NCBI GenBank assembly: GCA_048270225.1
Contig: JBLWTG010000009.1
Span: 1 to 64,000, forward strand
Source: Allopusillimonas sp048270225
Lineage (GTDB): Bacteria; Pseudomonadota; Gammaproteobacteria; Burkholderiales; Burkholderiaceae_B
Direction: 5' to 3'
DNA length: 64,000 nucleotides
Below the pieces are notes generated by a model. That model saw only the letters and a program-made list of their open reading frames with translations. It did no database searches and was not told where the DNA came from. This document shows positions 33,984-43,675 of the stretch, piece after piece (position 1 is the stretch's first letter; each line of letters begins with the position of its first letter). The position numbers were made by a program, and so were the translations under genes.

Positions 33984-35894
33984 TCACACCGTTTTTAGCA
34001 GCAGCGCATTCACCCGCTTCACGAAGTCGGCGGGATCGGCCAGGCTGGCGCCTTCGGCCAGCATGGCCTGATCCAGCAGCAGTTGAGACCAGTCACCGAA
34101 CTCGGCGTCCTGCGCAGCCTGTATCCTGCCCAGCAGCGCGTGCTCGGGATTGATTTCCAGGATAGGCTTGACCTCCGGCGCTTCCTGCCCGGCTGCCTGG
34201 AGCATGCGCAGCAGATGCGGGCTGAGCTCGTGCTCGTCCACCACCACGCAGGCGGGCGAATCCACCAGGCGGCCTGTGACGCGGACATCCTTTACCTTGT
34301 CGCCCAGCGAGGCCTTCAGGCGTTCGACCAGCGGCTTGAAGGTCTCGGCCACTTCGGCCTGATGCTTTTTTTCTTCTTCGTCGGACAGGTTGTCCAGATC
34401 CAGACCGCCCTTGGCGATGGACAGCAGCGGCTTGCCGTCGAAATCGCGCAGATAGGACAGCATCCACTCGTCGACCCGGTCCGACAGCAGCAGGACCTCG
34501 AGCCCCTTCTTGCGGAAGATCTCCAGGTGCGGGCTGTTGCTGGCCGCGGCAAAGGTGTCGGCACTGACGTAATAGATTTTGTCCTGCCCTTCTTTCATGC
34601 GCGACACATAGTCGGCCAGCGACACCGTTTGCGCAGAACCCTCACCCTGGGTGGACGCGAAACGCAGCAGTTTGGCGATGCGTTCCTTGTTGGCGGCGTC
34701 CTCGCCCACGCCTTCCTTGAGCACCTGGCCGAACTGCTCCCAGAACAAGGTGTAGTCCTCAGGCTTGTTCTCGACCATGTCTTCCAACAGCGACAGCACG
34801 CGCTTGGAAGAACCTTCGCGGATGGCGCGCACATCGCGGCTTTCCTGGAGGATTTCACGGGATACGTTCAATGGCAGATCGGCCGAGTCGATCACGCCGC
34901 GCACAAAACGCAGATACATGGGCAGCAGTTGCTCGGCGTCGTCCATGATGAAAACGCGCTTGACGTAGAGCTTGACGCCGCGGCGCCCTTCGCGATCCCA
35001 CAAGTCCATGGGCGCGCGCCTGGGGATGTACAGCAGCTGCGTGTACTCGCTGCGACCCTCTACCCGGTTGTGCGTCCAGACCAGCGGGTCGTCGAAATCG
35101 TGGGCCACATGCTTGTAGAACTCTTTGTACTGCTCGTCGGTGATATCCGACTTGGAACGCGTCCACAAAGCATTGGCCTGGTTGACGGTTTCCCATTCCT
35201 TGGTCTTGATCTGCTCGGACTTCTCGCTGTCCCATTCCTCTTTGTGCATCTGAATGGGCAGGGAAATGTGATCCGAATAGCGGCGCAGCACTTCGCGCAA
35301 GCGGTAGCCATCAAGGAAATCGTCTTCATCCTCGCGCAGATACAGCGTAACCGACGTGCCGCGATCCGCTTTTTCGACGGTCGTGATGGAGAACTCGCCC
35401 TCGCCGTTCGATTCCCACAGAATCGCGTCGGTTTCCGCCGCGTCGGCCCGGCGGCTGAGCACCGAGACCTTGCCGGCCACGATGAACGAAGAATAAAAGC
35501 CCACGCCGAACTGGCCGATGAGCTGCGCATCCTTCTGCTTGTCGCCGGTAAGCTGGGAGAAGAATTCCTTGGTGCCAGAGCGTGCAATCGTACCCAGGTT
35601 GGCCACGGCCTCGTCGCGCGACATGCCGATACCGTTGTCCGAAATCGTCACTGTACGCGCCTGCTTGTCGTATTCCACACGGATGCGAAGCTCGGTGTCG
35701 CCCTGGAAAAGATCAGGATTATCAATCGCTTCGAAGCGAAGCTTGTCGCAGGCATCCGACGCATTGGACACCAGTTCGCGCAGGAATATCTCCTTGTTGC
35801 TGTACAGCGAATGAATCATCAGGTGCAGCAATTGCTTGACTTCGGCCTGGAAGCCCAGCGTTTCAGAGGCAGTTTGTGTATCGGTTTGAGTCAT
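33984..35894 (-). CDS. htpG: Molecular chaperone HtpG (Hsp90)
   Basis: The 636-residue bacterial Hsp90. The GHKL ATPase domain begins LGFQAEVKQLLHLMIHSLYS, with NKEIFLRELVSNASDA, DNGIGM and the GQFGVGFYS lid. The middle domain contains LPLNVSREILQ, and a dimerisation domain ends it. The start MTQTDTQTASE at 35894 is preferred; the open frame extends 34 codons further through its promoter. Transcription runs towards the island, and the terminator at 33917-33965 insulates it. Confidence 0.97.
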   Translation of the reverse strand: MTQTDTQTASETLGFQAEVKQLLHLMIHSLYSNKEIFLRELVSNASDACDKLRFEAIDNPDLFQGDTELRIRVEYDKQARTVTISDNGIGMSRDEAVANLGTIARSGTKEFFSQLTGDKQKDAQLIGQFGVGFYSSFIVAGKVSVLSRRADAAETDAILWESNGEGEFSITTVEKADRGTSVTLYLREDEDDFLDGYRLREVLRRYSDHISLPIQMHKEEWDSEKSEQIKTKEWETVNQANALWTRSKSDITDEQYKEFYKHVAHDFDDPLVWTHNRVEGRSEYTQLLYIPRRAPMDLWDREGRRGVKLYVKRVFIMDDAEQLLPMYLRFVRGVIDSADLPLNVSREILQESRDVRAIREGSSKRVLSLLEDMVENKPEDYTLFWEQFGQVLKEGVGEDAANKERIAKLLRFASTQGEGSAQTVSLADYVSRMKEGQDKIYYVSADTFAAASNSPHLEIFRKKGLEVLLLSDRVDEWMLSYLRDFDGKPLLSIAKGGLDLDNLSDEEEKKHQAEVAETFKPLVERLKASLGDKVKDVRVTGRLVDSPACVVVDEHELSPHLLRMLQAAGQEAPEVKPILEINPEHALLGRIQAAQDAEFGDWSQLLLDQAMLAEGASLADPADFVKRVNALLLKTV

Positions 35895-36067
35895 GTGGCA
35901 GTCCGGGATAAACAAGACAAATGGAAAACGCACCGGCCCGAGACAAGATCGGGCCGATGCTCGCCGCGGCCAACAGCGCCGCGGAAGGTTATTCATCTAT
36001 ATGGGGTGATGGCGCGGATTTTCAAGTCGGGCCAGTCAAATTTCATATTCGGTCACAAACAGCAGTC

Positions 36068-37075
36068 CTAGCCGGACGGGATATTTTCCCGGAAAATCAC
36101 CTGCAGGCGCGGCATATAGGTCGGCTCGGGGGCATTTCTGACGACGGACGCCAACAGCTTGACGATCTCCCGCGCCTCCACCCGCGCATTCTGGTCGATG
36201 ATGGCATCCATGCTGCGATCGAGCAGCAGGCGGCGGCTCGAGTCCGTCAGTTCGTGGCCAATGAATACCACGCGCCGCGCCAGGCCGCTTTCGTGCAGGG
36301 CGCGCGCAATCCCCTCATTGCCCGCGCCGATGTTGTAAATCGCGGCCGGCGGCCCTTCGTGCAGCAGGCCGCGCGCCGCCTCATAAGCCCGCTCCCTGTC
36401 GTCGCCGACCTCCAGCAGGCGAGATATCTCCAGTTGCGGAAAATCCTCGCCCAGCATGGCGCGAAACCCCATCTCGCGCTCCTCATGTCCGCGATAAGCC
36501 AGCGACCCGGCGAACACGGCCACCTTCCGCCCCTGCTGCGCGCCGACGAACCGCCCCAACAGCAAGGCGGCCAGGCGACCGGCCGCGCGATTGTCGATGC
36601 CCACATAGCCAACCCGGCCCGAGGCGGGGATGTCGGACACCAGCGTACTCACCGCCACACCCTTGGCCTGGGCCGCCGCAATCGCCTCACGCACCTGGGG
36701 ATGGTCCAGCCCCACCAGTCCAATGGCATCGGTACGCGAACTGAGCTCATACAGCTTGTCGGCCAGCCTGTCCGCATCAAAGCCGTCGATCAAATGCAGC
36801 TGCGCAGAAACCTGCGGCCTGGCCTGGGATTCGCCGAGCAAATGGCGGCCCAGCTCCACCATGAAACTGTTGGACCCCGCCGGCAGGATGAAATCCATGC
36901 GGACATCGCCCACCATGGTGCGGGCGCCGCCCCCGAAATATCCCAGCCGGTTCGCCACCTCGATCACGCGATCGCGCGTCTTGACACGCACCCCGTCCCG
37001 GTCATTGAGCACCCGATCAACGGTTGCCGTGGAAACGCCAGCCTCATGAGCGATGCGCGAAACCGTAGCCCGCAT
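36068..37075 (-). CDS. LacI-family regulator of the sugar/polyol locus
   Basis: A 335-residue regulator with an N-terminal LacI HTH (TVSRIAHEAGVSTATVDRVL, then NDRDGVRVKTRDRV) and a periplasmic-binding-type sensor (GLVGLDHPQVREAIAAAQAK, VGYVGIDNRAAGR, FIGHELTDSSRRLL). It is divergent from the Gfo/Idh/MocA gene and 194 bases from it, with a palindrome in between, so it most likely represses that gene set. The effector is unknown. Confidence 0.88.
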   Translation of the reverse strand: MRATVSRIAHEAGVSTATVDRVLNDRDGVRVKTRDRVIEVANRLGYFGGGARTMVGDVRMDFILPAGSNSFMVELGRHLLGESQARPQVSAQLHLIDGFDADRLADKLYELSSRTDAIGLVGLDHPQVREAIAAAQAKGVAVSTLVSDIPASGRVGYVGIDNRAAGRLAALLLGRFVGAQQGRKVAVFAGSLAYRGHEEREMGFRAMLGEDFPQLEISRLLEVGDDRERAYEAARGLLHEGPPAAIYNIGAGNEGIARALHESGLARRVVFIGHELTDSSRRLLLDRSMDAIIDQNARVEAREIVKLLASVVRNAPEPTYMPRLQVIFRENIPSG

Positions 37076-37169
37076 GATGATTTTTCCTTTTTTCGATGCG
37101 GCGTGCCGGCCAGGCCATTGCCTGTGGGACGCCCCTGCATATCAGAAAATGATGGTTTTGATGTTTTTT

Positions 37170-37203
37170 TATGATTGAGATTGAATCATACACTGCGGAT
37201 AAT
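37170..37203 (+). promoter_or_regulatory. Promoter and candidate LacI-type operator of the dehydrogenase operon
   Basis: Promoter -35 TTGAGA (37175-37180) and -10 GATAAT (37198-37203), spacer 17 bp. A palindrome TATGATT-(7 bases)-AATCATA at 37170-37190 covers the -35. Binding there would repress the rightward genes, and the site is also placed to autoregulate the divergent LacI gene. Confidence 0.65.
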
Positions 37204-37269
37204 GTCGAAAAACACCGATAAGGACGCCCCCGCAACATCAGGCGCATCCAACTTCTTCAAGGTAGAGAC

Positions 37270-38361
37270 ATGTCAGCACCTCAATTCGAACCGGACGTCC
37301 ACGTTCGTGAATCCCGCTATCGCATCGGCTGTATCGGCGCCGGCATGATCATGTCCGAGTGCCATCTGGCTGCCTATAAAAAAGCAGGCTTTCAGGTCGT
37401 GGCCATTGCCTCCCGGACGCAACAGCATGCCGCCGAGGTCGCCAGCCGCTGGGAGATCCCCACTGTCCATGCCTCGCCGGATGCCCTGATCGCCGACCCC
37501 GATATCGACATCGTTGACCTGGCCTTCCCGCCGGACCAGCAGCCCGCCCTGATACGCGCAGCGCTGGCCGCGCCGCACATCAAGGCCATTCTTGCGCAAA
37601 AACCCCTGGCCCTCTCGCTGGACGAAGCCCGCCTCCTGCGCGACGAAGCCAAGGCAGCGGGCAAGATATTGTCGGTGAACCAGAACATGCGCTACGACCA
37701 GTCCATGCGCGTGCTCAAGCAGATACTTGACCAGGGCCTGCTGGGCGAGCCCGTGTTCGCCCAGATCGACATGCATGCCATTCCCCACTGGCAGTCATTT
37801 CTTGAGCATTACGACCGCCTGACCCTGGCGAACATGAGCGTGCACCACCTGGACGCACTGCGCTATCTGTTCGGCAATCCGCAATCCGTGACCAGCACTA
37901 CCCGGAAAGATCCGCGCACCGCGTTCGAGCACAGCGACGGCCTGGTCGTGACCACTTTGCAATATGCCAGCGGCCTGCTCGCGCTGTCGGTCGAGGACGT
38001 ATGGTCCGGCCCCAGGGAAAGCGACTATGACGACGACCAGCACATACGGTGGCGGGTGGAAGGCACGCAGGGTGTCGCCCACGGCACCATAGGCTGGCCT
38101 ACCGGCAAACCCTCAACCCTCACCTACGCATCCCGCAGCGCCACCGGCGGCAAATGGGTCAGCCCCCAGTGGGAAACCATGTGGTTTCCCGACGCTTTCG
38201 TCGGCGTCATGGAACAGCTGCAATACGCCCTGCGCAGCGGCACGCCCCCCGCACTCTCGGTCGCGGACAACGTACAGACCATGGAACTGGTCGAGGCGGC
38301 ATACCGGTCCATCCAGGAACGCCGGACCGTCGATCTGTCCGATATCGCACAAGACAGCTGA
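37270..38361 (+). CDS. Gfo/Idh/MocA-family oxidoreductase
   Basis: A 363-residue NAD(P)-dependent dehydrogenase: Rossmann motif GCIGAGMIMSECHL near residue 17, EKP-like signature AQKPLALSLDEARLL, and the alpha/beta C-terminal domain of the GFO/IDH family. Enzymes of this family oxidise or reduce sugars, inositols and related cyclic polyols. It is the first gene of a tight rightward operon with an isomerase, an epimerase-like protein and an SDR. The substrate cannot be assigned. Confidence 0.88.
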   Translation: MSAPQFEPDVHVRESRYRIGCIGAGMIMSECHLAAYKKAGFQVVAIASRTQQHAAEVASRWEIPTVHASPDALIADPDIDIVDLAFPPDQQPALIRAALAAPHIKAILAQKPLALSLDEARLLRDEAKAAGKILSVNQNMRYDQSMRVLKQILDQGLLGEPVFAQIDMHAIPHWQSFLEHYDRLTLANMSVHHLDALRYLFGNPQSVTSTTRKDPRTAFEHSDGLVVTTLQYASGLLALSVEDVWSGPRESDYDDDQHIRWRVEGTQGVAHGTIGWPTGKPSTLTYASRSATGGKWVSPQWETMWFPDAFVGVMEQLQYALRSGTPPALSVADNVQTMELVEAAYRSIQERRTVDLSDIAQDS

Positions 38362-38428
38362 TTACACGCAAGCCGATTTCACGCGCCGGAACCACGCGCA
38401 CTACATAAACCAGAAAGGAGAGACAGGC

Positions 38429-39343
38429 ATGATACAGGCAGGCATCTTTACCGGATATTTTCCCTATGAGCTGGAAAAAACCGCGGAAGTCATCCGTTCG
38501 CACAACTTCAACACCGTACAGCTGGACCTGCATTTCAAGGGCATGGATCTTGGCCTGGGACAGATCACCCAGGACAAGTGCGCCACCATACGCGACACCT
38601 TCCGGGACCACAATCTGCCGGTCTCGTGCATTTCGGCCTACACCAATATCGTCCATCCCGACAAGGACGAGCGCAAGCGCCGCAATGATTATCTGAAAGA
38701 AATTCTTGCGCACGCCCAATACCTGGGCTCGCCTTACGTCATCTCCGAAACCGGCACCTTCGCCACCGACAGCGACTGGGTCCATCACCCGAAAAACAAA
38801 ACCGAAGCAGGCTGGGACGATTGCCGCGCAGTTGTTCGCGAACTGGCACAGCACGCCTATGATCATGGCGCCGTCTTCCTGCTGGAAACCTACGTCAACA
38901 ATGTCGTGGGCTCCATCGAAGAAACCCTGCGCATGTTTGCCGAAGTCGACCATCCCGGCCTGGGCCTGTTGATGGATCCGACCAACTATTTCGAGCACCA
39001 CAACATCGACGACATGGACCAGACCTTGAACCGCGTGTTCGATGCATTGTCGGACAAGATCTGCATCGCCCATGCCAAGGATGTGAAGCGCGCCGGTGCG
39101 GACAAGTCCGAAAAACACAGCGACATCGGCGATGCCGATGCAGCCGAAAGCCACACCTTCCGCGGCGTCGGCGAAATCGAACTGCCCGCGCCAGGCCTGG
39201 GCTCGCTGAACTACGACCTGTATCTTCGTCGGCTGGCGCAGAAACACCCCAACATCCCCATCATCATCGAACACCTGACCGAGGACGACGTGCCTCGCGC
39301 CAAGCAATTCCTGGATGGCAAGCTGCGCGCCAACGGCGTCTGA
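38429..39343 (+). CDS. Sugar phosphate isomerase/epimerase-family TIM-barrel protein
   Basis: A 304-residue xylose-isomerase-like TIM barrel (AP_endonuc_2 family). Metal-ligand candidates lie in SETGTF, FLLETYVNN, LLMDPTNYFEHHN and HAKDVKR, with the late HLTEDDV. Family members include inosose dehydratases, tagatose epimerases and hydroxypyruvate isomerases. AGAAAGGAGA precedes the ATG. Pairing with a Gfo/Idh/MocA enzyme is typical of polyol or inosose catabolism. Confidence 0.86.
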   Translation: MIQAGIFTGYFPYELEKTAEVIRSHNFNTVQLDLHFKGMDLGLGQITQDKCATIRDTFRDHNLPVSCISAYTNIVHPDKDERKRRNDYLKEILAHAQYLGSPYVISETGTFATDSDWVHHPKNKTEAGWDDCRAVVRELAQHAYDHGAVFLLETYVNNVVGSIEETLRMFAEVDHPGLGLLMDPTNYFEHHNIDDMDQTLNRVFDALSDKICIAHAKDVKRAGADKSEKHSDIGDADAAESHTFRGVGEIELPAPGLGSLNYDLYLRRLAQKHPNIPIIIEHLTEDDVPRAKQFLDGKLRANGV

Positions 39344-39357
39344 GAACCGGAGACCCC

Positions 39358-40536
39358 ATGGTTGCACTGTACGGAAACACCCTGACCCGTCGTCAGGTCG
39401 AAGAACGCTGCGGTCAGCTGTCGCAGTTTGCCGGCGTTCGCCTCATGACGCTGGACGACGGGCTGGAGCGGGGTATCCGCATGCTGGAGTTTCGCAATGG
39501 CGCGGGGCTGCGTTTCACGGTGCTGGTGGACCGCGCCATGGATATTGCCGACTGCGAATACCGCGGACAGGCCATAGGCTGGCATTCGCCCTCGGGCTTC
39601 CGCCATCCCGGCCTGCACGAGTACGAAGGCGAAGGCGGACTGGCCTGGATGCGTTCCTTCTCCGGCCTGATGGTTACCTGCGGACTGGACCACATCCTGT
39701 TCATGCACGATGCGCCTGCCGACAACTATGTCTATGGGCCGCGCGAAACCGTCAAGCATTCCATTCATGGCCGGGCGGGCACGATTCCTGCCCGTCTCTC
39801 GGGCTATGGCGAGACATGGGACGGCGACCGCTGCACCTTGTGGGCCGAAGGCATCGTATCGCAGGGAACGGTGTTCGGCGAGCATCTGGAACTGCACCGC
39901 CGCATCGAGATCGAGGTCGGCAGTCCCGACATCCGCCTGACCGACCGCGTCGTCAACCGCGGCTTCTACCGCACGCCGCACATGCTGTGCTATCACATCA
40001 ATGTGGGCTACCCCGTGCTGGACCAGGGCTCGCGCTATCTCGCCCCCATCCGCGAGGTCGCCTGGGCTGCGCACGCCCAGGGCTATCGCCGCCAGGACGT
40101 CGGCTACCGCACCATGCCCGGCCCCCGCCTCGATTTTCACGAACAGGTCTGGCAGCATGAAATGGTTGCCGACAGCGCCGGAGAAGTGCCTGTCGCACTC
40201 GTGAACGACGCATTGGGCATAGGCTTTGAAGTCACCACGCGCAAAAGCCAGTTTCCCTGCCAGTACCAGTGGCAGAACCTGCAGGCGGGCCAGTATGCCG
40301 TGGGCATAGAGCCCTCCACCCATCACGTGCTGGGCGAAGGCGCGGCCCGCGAACGCGGCGAGATGATCTGGCTGCAGCATGGCGAAGAACGGCGCTATGA
40401 CACACGCTTTCGCGTGCTGACCGACAGCCAGGCCATTGCCGCTTCGGAAAGCCGCATACGCGCCATCGCCGGCCAGCCGCAAGAGGACTATCCCGAGCCG
40501 TCGGGCAACTTCCCCGCCATCGAAGGACGATCATGA
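39358..40536 (+). CDS. DUF4432 family (aldose 1-epimerase-like) protein
   Basis: A 392-residue protein of the DUF4432 family, which has the galactose-mutarotase-like beta-sandwich (GLRFTVLVDRAMDIADCEYR, GWHSPSGFRHPG, HGRAGTIPA). Such proteins accompany sugar-catabolic operons and are thought to act as mutarotases or epimerases. It starts 15 bases after the isomerase gene and overlaps the following SDR gene by 4 bases (ATGA). Confidence 0.82.
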   Translation: MVALYGNTLTRRQVEERCGQLSQFAGVRLMTLDDGLERGIRMLEFRNGAGLRFTVLVDRAMDIADCEYRGQAIGWHSPSGFRHPGLHEYEGEGGLAWMRSFSGLMVTCGLDHILFMHDAPADNYVYGPRETVKHSIHGRAGTIPARLSGYGETWDGDRCTLWAEGIVSQGTVFGEHLELHRRIEIEVGSPDIRLTDRVVNRGFYRTPHMLCYHINVGYPVLDQGSRYLAPIREVAWAAHAQGYRRQDVGYRTMPGPRLDFHEQVWQHEMVADSAGEVPVALVNDALGIGFEVTTRKSQFPCQYQWQNLQAGQYAVGIEPSTHHVLGEGAARERGEMIWLQHGEERRYDTRFRVLTDSQAIAASESRIRAIAGQPQEDYPEPSGNFPAIEGRS

Positions 40537-41300
40537 GCGCCCGCCCCCCATTTTCCCTGGCCGGACGCCGCGTACTGTACACCGGTGCGGCAGGCGGCCT
40601 GGGCCTGAAGACCACACTGGCCATGCTGGATGCCGGCGCTTCGGTCATCGCGCTGGACAATAGCGCCGACAACATCGAACGCCTGCGGGCGCATGCCACT
40701 GCCGAGCAGTCCAGGCAACTGGACATCGTCCAGATCGACCTGGAAAACGAACAGCAGCTGCAGGCGCAGCTTGAGCGCCTGACCGCCGCCGCCCCGCTGG
40801 ACGTGGTGATCAACAACGCCGCCATCTATCCCTCCATGCCCTTCGAGCAATACAGCACGGCGCAGCTGCGACGCGTGCACCGCATCAACGTCGAGGCCGC
40901 CGTGCAGATCGTACAGGCCGCCCTGCCCGGCATGCGCGAACAGGGCTGGGGCCGCATCATCAATATTTCCTCCATCACCCTGTCGGGCGGCTGGGAAAAC
41001 CTGCAGCCTTATGTACAGTCCAAAGGCGCCATGGTGGGCAACACCCGCGCCTTTGCGCGCGAGTTCGGCAAATGGGGCATCACCGTCAACGCGATCGCTC
41101 CGGGCGCGTTTCCCACCGATGCGGAAGCCATCCATCCCGATCCAGAGGGCTATACCCGCATGGTGCTGGAGCGCCAGTCCATCAAGCGGCGCGGCCATGC
41201 GGGCGACATCGCCGCCGCCATCCTGTTCCTCGCCTCAGACGAAGCCAGCTTTATTTCCGGTCAGACGCTTGCCGTCGATGGTGGCTGGATGATGCACTGA
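40533..41300 (+). CDS. SDR-family oxidoreductase of the sugar locus
   Basis: A 255-residue classical SDR with cofactor motif TGAAGGLGLKTTL near residue 18, NNAAIYPSM, active-site YVQSKGAM and a C-terminal FISGQTLAVDGGWMMH. Sequences of this type are often sugar or gluconate dehydrogenases. Last gene of the dehydrogenase operon; the ABC importer follows after a separate promoter. Confidence 0.88.
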   Translation: MSARPPFSLAGRRVLYTGAAGGLGLKTTLAMLDAGASVIALDNSADNIERLRAHATAEQSRQLDIVQIDLENEQQLQAQLERLTAAAPLDVVINNAAIYPSMPFEQYSTAQLRRVHRINVEAAVQIVQAALPGMREQGWGRIINISSITLSGGWENLQPYVQSKGAMVGNTRAFAREFGKWGITVNAIAPGAFPTDAEAIHPDPEGYTRMVLERQSIKRRGHAGDIAAAILFLASDEASFISGQTLAVDGGWMMH

Positions 41301-41383
41301 CAGACTGATGAGCCCGCTGCGGCGCGGCCGTCCGCCGCTCGCCGGCACGCGCCCTGGCGGTTGTTGATCCAGATTCCCCCCTA

Positions 41384-41443
41384 TTGCAATTGCCCGCGCA
41401 AGCGACTAGTATTTGTTAGCGCTATTTGTTAGCGCTAACAAAT
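41384..41443 (+). promoter_or_regulatory. ABC-importer promoter with LacI-family operator
   Basis: A perfect 20-bp palindrome at 41424-41443 has the canonical LacI/GntR-type core TGTTAGCGCTAACA. A 13-bp direct repeat of its left half (ATTTGTTAGCGCT at 41411-41423) lies immediately before it. A possible promoter is TTGCAA (41384-41389) with TAGTAT (41407-41412). The operator lies at and beyond the start site, a repressing position. The binding protein may be the LacI regulator at 49086. Confidence 0.75.
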
Positions 41444-41462
41444 AATCAGACAGGAGACACGC

Positions 41463-42698
41463 ATGTTACCGATTCGCCTCAACATGGCATCGCTGGCCGG
41501 ATTGGCCGCGGTGTCCGCGCTCATCGCCGCCCCTCAGTTCGCCCACGCCCGGGAAGTGGTCACCTTTGCCGCGGCAAGCTTCGCCGAGCCGGGCCGGGGC
41601 GACAAGATGCGGGCCTGGCTAGATGAGTTCAACAAAAGCCAGGACAAGGTAGAGGTCAAGGCTGTTGCCGTCCCCTTCTCCTCTTTTGTCAGTACCGTGT
41701 TCACGCAAATGGGCGGCGGCTCAGGTCCCGACCTGGTGCGCTTCGACCTTCCCGAATTCTATGCCGCGGCCAAGGCCGGGCGGCTGGCGCCCCTGGACAG
41801 CCACATCAAGGATAGCGACTTCAACTTCGGCCCCGCCGATCAATACATGCGCATAGACGGCAAACGCTATGGCGTCGTCTTCGAAGTCAGCAACTACGCG
41901 ATGGTCTACAACAAGGCGCTGCTCAAGGGCGAGCCCCCTAAAACCTTCGATGCCTTTGTCGCTGCCGCCAAAGCCGCCACCGCTAATGGCAACTACGGTT
42001 TTGCCTATCGCGCCACCATGGCCGAACGCGGCGGCATGTGGTACGACCTGTGCAACTTCGTCTATGGATTCGGCGGGCGCTGGTCGAGCGATGACGGCAA
42101 GCCTACGCTCAATACGCCCGAGGTAGTCCAGGGCATCAAGGCATACAAACAGATATACGATGCAGGCGTGATCCCCAAAGGCGCGGACGCCGCCACCTAC
42201 CGGCGCATGTTTGCCCAGGGCAAGTTGGCCATGGAAATCGACAACGGCGGCGTCGCGGCCAATCTGGCCACCGAAGACAAGCATATTCAGGTCGGCGCCA
42301 CGCCATCGCCATTCCCGCACCCGGAACAGGCCATGATTCTGGCCTCCATCACGCTGAACGCCAACAGCAAGCATCAGGACGCCGCTGCCGTCTTCCTCAA
42401 GTGGATGCTGGGCGCCGGCCCCCAGGCCGAGCTGCAGCAGATACACGGCGCTTCCAGCGTCGCGATTCCTGTGCCCCGTTCCGCGCAAGAGCAGCAGAAA
42501 TGGCCCTGGATCAACGTCTATGATGAGCAGACCCGCAACAGCGTCCCGCCTCTGCCCAAAGGACTGGAAACCAAGGCGCCTGAAATCCAACAGATCGTCG
42601 TGCAGCAGGTGATCAAGGTGCTGCAGAATGGCACAGATCCGCAGCAGGCCATGGATGCAGCGCAGAAGAAGGCCGAGCGCCTGGTCAGCAAGCAATGA
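41463..42698 (+). CDS. Sugar ABC transporter substrate-binding protein
   Basis: A 411-residue extracellular solute-binding protein (family 1). A Sec signal peptide (MLPIRLNMASLAGLAAVSAL, IAAPQFAHA) ends near residue 29. The mature part has the sugar-binding pattern (GSGPDLVRFDLPEFY, MVYNKALLKG, GKLAMEIDNGG). It delivers substrate to the two permeases that follow with ATGA and 3-base spacing. ACAGGAGAC precedes the ATG. Confidence 0.92.
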   Translation: MLPIRLNMASLAGLAAVSALIAAPQFAHAREVVTFAAASFAEPGRGDKMRAWLDEFNKSQDKVEVKAVAVPFSSFVSTVFTQMGGGSGPDLVRFDLPEFYAAAKAGRLAPLDSHIKDSDFNFGPADQYMRIDGKRYGVVFEVSNYAMVYNKALLKGEPPKTFDAFVAAAKAATANGNYGFAYRATMAERGGMWYDLCNFVYGFGGRWSSDDGKPTLNTPEVVQGIKAYKQIYDAGVIPKGADAATYRRMFAQGKLAMEIDNGGVAANLATEDKHIQVGATPSPFPHPEQAMILASITLNANSKHQDAAAVFLKWMLGAGPQAELQQIHGASSVAIPVPRSAQEQQKWPWINVYDEQTRNSVPPLPKGLETKAPEIQQIVVQQVIKVLQNGTDPQQAMDAAQKKAERLVSKQ

Positions 42699-43672
42699 GC
42701 GCGATCAGCCAGACCGAACACCGCCGCCGTGCATCCGTGTCCCGCGCAGTCCCGGACGCAGCAGCCGGGCGTCCCGCCGCGCGCCGCCGCGCTCTGGCGC
42801 GGGAACGCTGGGCGCCCTGCCTGTTCATCCTGCCCGTCGTGCTGTATCTGGCCTTGTTCCAGGGCATACCGCTGATCAAGGAACTGGCGCTCAGTTTTAC
42901 CGACGCCACGCTACTCTCGCCCGACAGTGCTTCCTTTGTGGGCCTGGACAATTACCGCAGTCTGCTGTCCGACAGCGCCATCCATGATGTGTTCTACGTT
43001 ACGGCCCTCTACACGATTGCATGCGTGACCCTGTCCATCGCATTGGGCCTGGGCGCGGCACTGCTGCTGGACAGAGCCTTCACCGGCCGCGGCGTCGTGC
43101 GCGCGCTGGTCACCATACCCTGGGCCGCGCCGCCGGTGGCCGTAGCGCTCATCTTCATCTGGATATACAACGGGCAATACGGCATCTTCACCCACGCCCT
43201 GCACTGGCTGGGCCTGGGCGGCAACAACGGAAGCTGGCTGGACGCGCCCGACTTCGCCCTGCCGGCGGTCCTCATCACCACTGTCTGGCAGATCTTCCCG
43301 TTCTCGTCGGTGGTGTTGCTGGCGGCGCTGCAAGGCGTCCCCGAGGAATTGCGCGAAGCCGCCATCATCGACCGCGCCGACAGGCTCAACCGCTTCAAGG
43401 CCGTGGTGTGGCCCGTACTGCAACCCACCGTCGCCCTGCTCGTACTGTTCATCACCATCTGGTCGCTCCGGCGCTTTGACCTGATCTGGCTCATGACCCA
43501 GGGCGGCCCCGTCGGAACTACCAACACACTGGTGATCGAGCTGTATCGCAACGCCTTCGTCAACTTCGACCTGGGCCTGGCAGCCGCACTGGGCATGACA
43601 GGTGTGGGAATCGCTCTGGTCATTACCCTGGCCTACTCACTGTTGACGCGCCGCGACGCGGCAAGGAGATAA
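42695..43672 (+). CDS. Sugar ABC transporter permease (MalF/UgpA type)
   Basis: A 325-residue inner-membrane protein with a basic N-terminal tail, six predicted transmembrane segments and the EAA loop contacting the ATPase (ELREAAIIDRADRLNRFKAVVWPVLQP). It is an ABC permease of the carbohydrate-uptake (CUT1) class and overlaps the binding-protein gene by 4 bases. Confidence 0.92.
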   Translation: MSAISQTEHRRRASVSRAVPDAAAGRPAARRRALARERWAPCLFILPVVLYLALFQGIPLIKELALSFTDATLLSPDSASFVGLDNYRSLLSDSAIHDVFYVTALYTIACVTLSIALGLGAALLLDRAFTGRGVVRALVTIPWAAPPVAVALIFIWIYNGQYGIFTHALHWLGLGGNNGSWLDAPDFALPAVLITTVWQIFPFSSVVLLAALQGVPEELREAAIIDRADRLNRFKAVVWPVLQPTVALLVLFITIWSLRRFDLIWLMTQGGPVGTTNTLVIELYRNAFVNFDLGLAAALGMTGVGIALVITLAYSLLTRRDAARR

Positions 43673-43675
43673 GCC

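Noticed and set aside
34083..36071. 662-codon open frame opposite htpG
   Set aside because: It is the mirror of the conserved HtpG coding sequence with no plausible protein features.
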